In this document: piece after piece, positions 60,278-64,000 of the stretch
How positions within the stretch are numbered: the first letter of the stretch is position 1
Layout of the letters: the number at the start of each line of letters is the position of its first letter
From: an uncultured Prevotellaceae bacterium
GTDB taxonomy: Bacteria > Bacteroidota > Bacteroidia > Bacteroidales > Bacteroidaceae
Reading direction: 5' to 3'
DNA length: 64,000 bases
Assembly (NCBI GenBank): GCA_900316355.1
Contig: ONCQ01000010.1
Span: 1 to 64,000, forward strand
Notes under the pieces: model-generated
Databases searched by the model: none
Told to the model about the DNA's origin: nothing
Seen by the model: the letters and a program-made list of their open reading frames with translations, nothing else
Made by a program: the position numbers and the translations under genes

Positions 60278-62074
60278 TTAGGGTAGGGGAGTGATGGGGT
60301 AGATGAGGTTGACGATGAAGATGTTAGCGGCGAGGATGATGAGGTTCATCAGTAGGCCGATGCGCATGAAGTCGCTGAAGCGGTAGCCGCCGGGACCATA
60401 GACCAGCATGTGAGTGGGCGAGCCGATGGGCGTGGCGAAGCTGCTGCTGACGCTGATCATCAGGGCGATGAGGAAGGGGTATGGGTCGTAGCCCAGCTTC
60501 TCGGCGGCATGGTACATGATGGGGAAGAACATGGCACCGGCTGCGGTATTCGAGATGAACTCCGTGATGAATGTGCCTACGAAGCAGATGGCGGTCATGA
60601 CCACAAGCGGGTTGGTGCCGCAGACATCCAGGATGCCGAAAGCCATGCGCTCGGCGATGCCTGTCTTCTGGATGGCGAGGCCGAGGACGACGCTGCCGGC
60701 GAAGACCATGAGGATGTCCCAGTTGATGGCTTTCATGGCCTGGTTCATACTGCAGCAACGGCAGATGAGCATGGCGGCAGCAGCCAGAAAGGCGCACTGT
60801 AGCAGCGGCATGATACCCAGCGCCGACACCACTACCATGGCGATCATGATGAGCGATGATACGAGGGTGCTCCAGTCGATATTGGGAATCTCCTGGGAAT
60901 CGAAGAAATGGAGGTTGGCAGCGAGTGAACGGGCGTTGACATCCATGTGCTTGGGACATACCAGAAGCAGCGTGTCGCCAGCCTGCAGCACCACCTGACG
61001 CGGAACTTCGTTGATGCGCTTGCCACGTCGTGCTACGGCCGCCAGCACCACGTTGTTGTCCTTCTCAAACGTGCTGTTGCCGATGGAGGTGCCAATCAGA
61101 TTGCTGCCAAAGGTCACGTATGCCGTGCGCAACTTCCGGCTGGTGTCCTCCTCGCTTGCGGAGAAGACGTGGTGGTCGGCGCTCACCAACCCATGTTTCC
61201 ATGCGATGTCAATAATCTCTTCTATCTGTCCGGCATAGACCAGATGGTCGCCGCCCATGATGGGTTCGTCCTCCGAAACAGGCGTGGGCTTTTCGTCGAA
61301 GTGGTACATCTCTATCAGGCTGCCGCCCTTGAGATGGAACAGTCCGGCTTCGCCCAGCGTCTCACCGATGTGCTTGTTGTCAGACGGCACTTGCACCTCC
61401 ACCGTATATTCTGTGGTGTCCTCGAAGGCGGACTCAGGTGTCTTTCTCTCGGGTAGCAGACGCTGCATGGCCAGGACCGACAAGACGCCGACGGCCAGGC
61501 AGAACAGTCCCGGGATGGCTGTGGCCAAGATGTTCATTGCCACGCCTGTATGCTCCTCGTAGAGGCCGCTGATGATAAGGTTCGGCGGTGTACCGATGAG
61601 TGTGCAGACGCCACCCATGCCCGAGGCATAGCTCAGGGGAATGAGCAGCTTGGAGGGTGCTACCCCCAGCTTCTTCGCCCACATCTTGACAATATTGACG
61701 AAGAGCGACACGATGGTGGTGTTGCTGAGGAACGAGCTGAGCGCTGCCACGGGTAGCATGAGGCGCACGATGGCCTTGTTGTAGGTTTTCGGCTGCCCCA
61801 GCAGTAGCCTCACAATACAGTAGAGCACGCCGGTGTGTGTGAGTCCTGCCACGACCACGAACAGCACGCCGATGACCACCACCGAGGTGCTGCTGAAGCC
61901 CGAGAAGGCCTCTTTCGCATCCAGCACGCCCGTGACGTAGAGCACGCCGATGGCACCGAGGAACACCAGGTCCGGGCGCCATCTCGTTGTCAGCAGAATC
62001 GTGAACATGCCCAGCACCGTGGCAATGGTAATCCAGGCGTAGAGGTTAAAACCCCAAAAAATGAATGAATCCAT
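60278..62074 (-). CDS. SLC13/DASS-type permease with RCK_C domains
   Basis: A 598-residue inner-membrane transporter. Helical halves at about 10-205 and 395-598 contain the SLC13-type segments FLSNTTIVSLFVNI and STYGTPPN-like TLIGTPPNLIISG. ISNTAAGAMFFPI and ATPIGSPTHMLVYGPGGY appear in the second half. Two RCK_C/TrkA-C regulatory domains lie between them (about 210-380, KHIGETLGE and NLIGTSIGNSTF). Such proteins carry dicarboxylates, sulfate or related anions with sodium. The ATG at 62074 was chosen because an upstream in-frame start adds a non-conserved tail. Confidence 0.87.
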   Translation of the reverse strand: MDSFIFWGFNLYAWITIATVLGMFTILLTTRWRPDLVFLGAIGVLYVTGVLDAKEAFSGFSSTSVVVIGVLFVVVAGLTHTGVLYCIVRLLLGQPKTYNKAIVRLMLPVAALSSFLSNTTIVSLFVNIVKMWAKKLGVAPSKLLIPLSYASGMGGVCTLIGTPPNLIISGLYEEHTGVAMNILATAIPGLFCLAVGVLSVLAMQRLLPERKTPESAFEDTTEYTVEVQVPSDNKHIGETLGEAGLFHLKGGSLIEMYHFDEKPTPVSEDEPIMGGDHLVYAGQIEEIIDIAWKHGLVSADHHVFSASEEDTSRKLRTAYVTFGSNLIGTSIGNSTFEKDNNVVLAAVARRGKRINEVPRQVVLQAGDTLLLVCPKHMDVNARSLAANLHFFDSQEIPNIDWSTLVSSLIMIAMVVVSALGIMPLLQCAFLAAAAMLICRCCSMNQAMKAINWDILMVFAGSVVLGLAIQKTGIAERMAFGILDVCGTNPLVVMTAICFVGTFITEFISNTAAGAMFFPIMYHAAEKLGYDPYPFLIALMISVSSSFATPIGSPTHMLVYGPGGYRFSDFMRIGLLMNLIILAANIFIVNLIYPITPLP

Positions 62075-62119
62075 AACTGATATAGGTGGATTTTGACTTT
62101 CAGCAATGATTAAACGATG

Positions 62120-62127
62120 CAAAAGTA
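62120..62127 (-). promoter_or_regulatory. -7 box of the permease/creatininase operon
   Basis: On the minus strand the sequence reads TACTTTTG followed by C, matching TAnnTTTG. It is 45 bp from the permease start and faces away from the amidase promoter. Confidence 0.55.
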
Positions 62128-62171
62128 CTACTTTTTCGCGAATTTGTGCGACCCATTTGCAAAATAATTGC

Positions 62172-62179
62172 TATTTTTG
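62172..62179 (+). promoter_or_regulatory. -7 box of the nitrilase-family gene
   Basis: TATTTTTG matches TAnnTTTG and lies 43 bp before the ATG at 62223. A TTTG at 62143 is 25 bp away, longer than usual. Confidence 0.45.
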
Positions 62180-62222
62180 CGCCCAAAATATCAAACAAAA
62201 AGATTTTTCAGGACACAGACTT

Positions 62223-63002
62223 ATGAAGGTAACGATTTTACAACACGACATTGACTGGTGTCAGGTGGACCACAATCTGGAACATCTGGACGCCCTGACA
62301 GCTACGCTTCCGAAAACAGACCTGCTGCTCTTGCCCGAGATGTTCGCCACGGGCTTGAACAATGCAGCGATAGATATCGTAGATGCTCAGCCCCGCATCC
62401 TGGCGTGGATGCGGCAGAAGGCCAAGGCGCTGGACGCTGCCATCGTGGGCAGCATCGCCACTGAGGACGGCGGTCGCTGCTACAACCGACTGCATTTCGT
62501 GCGCCCCGACGGCTCGGTGACCTACTATGACAAACGCCACCTCTTTGCCTATGGTGGCGAAGCCGAGAACTACACGGCCGGTCACGAGCGCGTCATCGTG
62601 GAGTGGCGCGGTGTGCGTTTCCTGCTGCAGGTGTGCTACGACCTGCGCTACCCTCTGTGGGCACGCCAGCGTGGCGACTACGACTGCATCCTCTACTCGG
62701 CCAACTTCCCCATCAGCCGCGACACGGCCTGGCGGACGCTCATCCGTGCCCGTGCCATCGAGAACCAGTGCTATGTGGCGGCCTGCAACCGTATCGGCAC
62801 CGACCAGCAGTGCGAGTACTACGGCCGCTCGGCCATCATCCACCCCTACGGCGAGACCATCATGGACTGCCCGGATAAGACAGAGTGGGCAGCATCGGCA
62901 GAGATTGACCTCGAGTTCCTGAGGCACTATGAACATAAGTTCCCTGTGCTGGAGGATGCGGACCCGTTCGAGCTAAGACCCACCCCCAACCCCTCCCGTT
63001 AG
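62223..63002 (+). CDS. Nitrilase-family amidase (omega-amidase/YafV-like)
   Basis: A 259-residue hydrolase with the catalytic triad visible: Glu39 in LLLPEMFATG, Lys104 in YYDKRHLFAYGGE, Cys138 in LQVCYDLRYP. The closest resemblance is to omega-amidase/YafV-type enzymes that hydrolyse alpha-keto-glutaramate-like amides. The ATG at 62223 matches the family start; an in-frame extension upstream is not conserved. The last residues RPTPNPSR and the stop codon come from a palindromic repeat (62976-63011), which has replaced the natural 3' end. Confidence 0.88.
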   Translation: MKVTILQHDIDWCQVDHNLEHLDALTATLPKTDLLLLPEMFATGLNNAAIDIVDAQPRILAWMRQKAKALDAAIVGSIATEDGGRCYNRLHFVRPDGSVTYYDKRHLFAYGGEAENYTAGHERVIVEWRGVRFLLQVCYDLRYPLWARQRGDYDCILYSANFPISRDTAWRTLIRARAIENQCYVAACNRIGTDQQCEYYGRSAIIHPYGETIMDCPDKTEWAASAEIDLEFLRHYEHKFPVLEDADPFELRPTPNPSR

Positions 63003-63011
63003 GGAGGGGAG
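62976..63011. repeat. Palindromic repeat, copy 1 (provides amidase stop)
   Basis: AGACCCACCCCC followed by CCCCTCCCGTTAGGGAGGGG. The palindrome centre holds the TAG stop of the amidase gene. Same orientation as copy 3. Confidence 0.85.
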
Positions 63012-63053
63012 AAAGTTACTAAATCCCAAAAAGAATTCATAATCAACATAGCA

Positions 63054-64000
63054 ATGGAACTAAAGAATATTGAGCGCCAGCCTCACCCCTCCATTACGGG
63101 AGGGGCCGGGGGTGGGTCCAGAAAGTTATTATTAGGTGACGAGGCGATAGCGCTGGGAGCCATCCATGCGGGGCTGTCAGGCGTGTATGCCTATCCCGGT
63201 ACCCCCTCCACCGAGATTACAGAGTTTATCCAGGGCAACGCCATTGCCAAGGAGCGTGGCCTGCACAGCCGCTGGTGCACGAATGAGAAGACGGCGATGG
63301 AATCCGCTCTCGGTATGTCCTTCATGGGCAAACGCGCCCTGGTGTGCATGAAACATGTGGGCTTGAACGTCTGTGCCGACCCGTTCGTGAACAGCGCCAT
63401 GACGGGCGTCAACGGCGGTGTCGTGGTCCTCGTGGCCGACGACCCCTCGATGCACTCCAGTCAGGACGAGCAGGACAGTCGCTTCTACGGCAAGTTCGCC
63501 ATGATCCCCACCTTCGAGCCCTCCTCGCAGCAGGAAGCCTACGACATGATGGAGGCCGCCTTCGCGTACAGCGAGCAGCAGTGTCTGCCGGTGCTGATGC
63601 GCGTCACCACCCGCATGGCCCACAGCCGCGCCGTCGTGGTCGTGAAGGATGAAGCCCGCCCCGAGAACGAGAAGAACTACAATGCCGCCGCTGCCAACTG
63701 GGTGCTCCTGCCCGCCAATGCCCGCCGCCGCAATGACAAGGTGACGGCCCAGCAGGCACAGTTAGAGGAAGATGCTGCCCAGTCCAAGTGGAACGGACTC
63801 TCAAGACCCACCCCCGACCCCTCCCGTAAGGGAGGGGAGGCCTCCGGATTGAAGCCTTATCCTCTTGGCATCATTGCCAGCGGTATTGCTTATAACTATG
63901 TGCAGGAAGCCCTCGCGCAGCGCTCACCCCTCCCTGACGGGAGGGGCACTGGGGTGGGTCTTTTGAAGATCTCCCAATACCCCCTTCCCAAGCGCCTTGT
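63054..64000 (+). CDS. iorA: Indolepyruvate oxidoreductase alpha subunit-like, 5' part
   Basis: The frame stays open from ATG 63054 to the window end (315 codons; 3' end missing). KLLLGDEAIALGAIHAG, YAYPGTPSTEITEF and RWCTNEKTAMESALG match the thiamine-enzyme alpha subunit of indolepyruvate:ferredoxin oxidoreductase (IorA), which oxidises aromatic 2-keto acids to acyl-CoA. Three palindromic repeats lie in frame inside the gene (63083-63120, 63804-63839, 63923-63961), adding peptides such as RPTPDPSRKGGE. The frame holds through all of them, so the gene is probably still functional. The gene starts 51 bp after the amidase stop. Confidence 0.82.
   Translation, partial: MELKNIERQPHPSITGGAGGGSRKLLLGDEAIALGAIHAGLSGVYAYPGTPSTEITEFIQGNAIAKERGLHSRWCTNEKTAMESALGMSFMGKRALVCMKHVGLNVCADPFVNSAMTGVNGGVVVLVADDPSMHSSQDEQDSRFYGKFAMIPTFEPSSQQEAYDMMEAAFAYSEQQCLPVLMRVTTRMAHSRAVVVVKDEARPENEKNYNAAAANWVLLPANARRRNDKVTAQQAQLEEDAAQSKWNGLSRPTPDPSRKGGEASGLKPYPLGIIASGIAYNYVQEALAQRSPLPDGRGTGVGLLKISQYPLPKRL
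63083..63120. repeat. Palindromic repeat, copy 2 (inside iorA, N-terminal)
   Basis: CTCACCCCTCCATTACGGGA then GGGGCCGGGGGTGGGTCC. It is the reverse complement form of copies 1 and 3 and is translated as part of the first 25 residues of the IorA-like protein. Confidence 0.85.
63804..63839. repeat. Palindromic repeat, copy 3 (inside iorA)
   Basis: AGACCCACCCCCGACCCCTC then CCGTAAGGGAGGGGAG. It is translated in frame as RPTPDPSRKGGE near residue 251 of the IorA-like protein. Confidence 0.88.
63923..63961. repeat. Palindromic repeat, copy 4 (inside iorA)
   Basis: CTCACCCCTCCCTGACGGGA then GGGGCACTGGGGTGGGTC. Same orientation as copy 2. It is translated in frame as RSPLPDGRGTGVG, one residue position after the end of the segment YVQEALAQ. 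Confidence 0.85.

Overview
The window looks like chromosome of a Bacteroidales bacterium, most likely a Prevotella-like gut or oral member. The reasons are promoters of the TTTG / TAnnTTTG type, weak ribosome binding sites, many secreted glycan-active proteins, a VirE_N/VapE-type gene beside an HU-like protein, and C-terminal 'LQG' tails on secreted proteins. No rRNA, tRNA, integrase or CRISPR array was seen.

Layout. 13-2336 (minus): a GH5 mannanase-like lipoprotein and an outer-membrane barrel protein. 2426-11481 (plus): a capsule or exopolysaccharide operon with a Wza-like exporter, Wzz-like protein, Wzy-like polymerase, Wzx-like flippase, a WbsX/GH99-like enzyme and two GT2 glycosyltransferases. 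11613-30916 (plus): a 17-gene aryl-polyene-type lipid/pigment operon of about 19 kb (FabG, three ketosynthases, three ACPs, dehydratases, thioesterase, acyltransferases, LolA-like and MMPL export proteins, two phytoene-desaturase-like FAD enzymes and an AMP ligase). 30932-38392 (plus): a GC-richer operon with an LtaE-like lyase, a glutathione peroxidase-nitroreductase fusion, a GH20 hexosaminidase, a pectate-lyase-like protein and an A1S_2505-like protein. Two small genes follow, then a broken 3' copy of mgtC at 39353-39593.

39694-54911 (plus) is the least explained locus. It holds two different tubulin-like (Tubulin_2-type) GTPase-like proteins bracketing a polytopic membrane protein, a zinc-ribbon/TM/Ig-like/MORN protein and six exported proteins of mostly unknown function. 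It starts with a promoter and leader that share a 29/32-identical block, a covarying hairpin and a second block with the promoter and leader of the polyene operon. Both leaders precede very long operons, so I infer a shared control device, possibly processive antitermination or a Crp-like operator.

55427-58061 is a second notable structure. One VirE_N/VapE primase-helicase-like gene is framed exactly by imperfect inverted repeats of about 150 bp. Each has a 19-bp outer end and six units of about 21 bp in matching order. Beside it lie two hairpins and five 22-bp tandem repeats. An HU-like gene, mgtC, a creatininase, an SLC13-type permease and a nitrilase-family amidase follow. The window ends inside an iorA-like gene that carries three in-frame palindromic repeats within its coding sequence; a fourth copy supplies the stop codon of the amidase gene.

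All functional calls come from reading motifs by eye. No database search was run.
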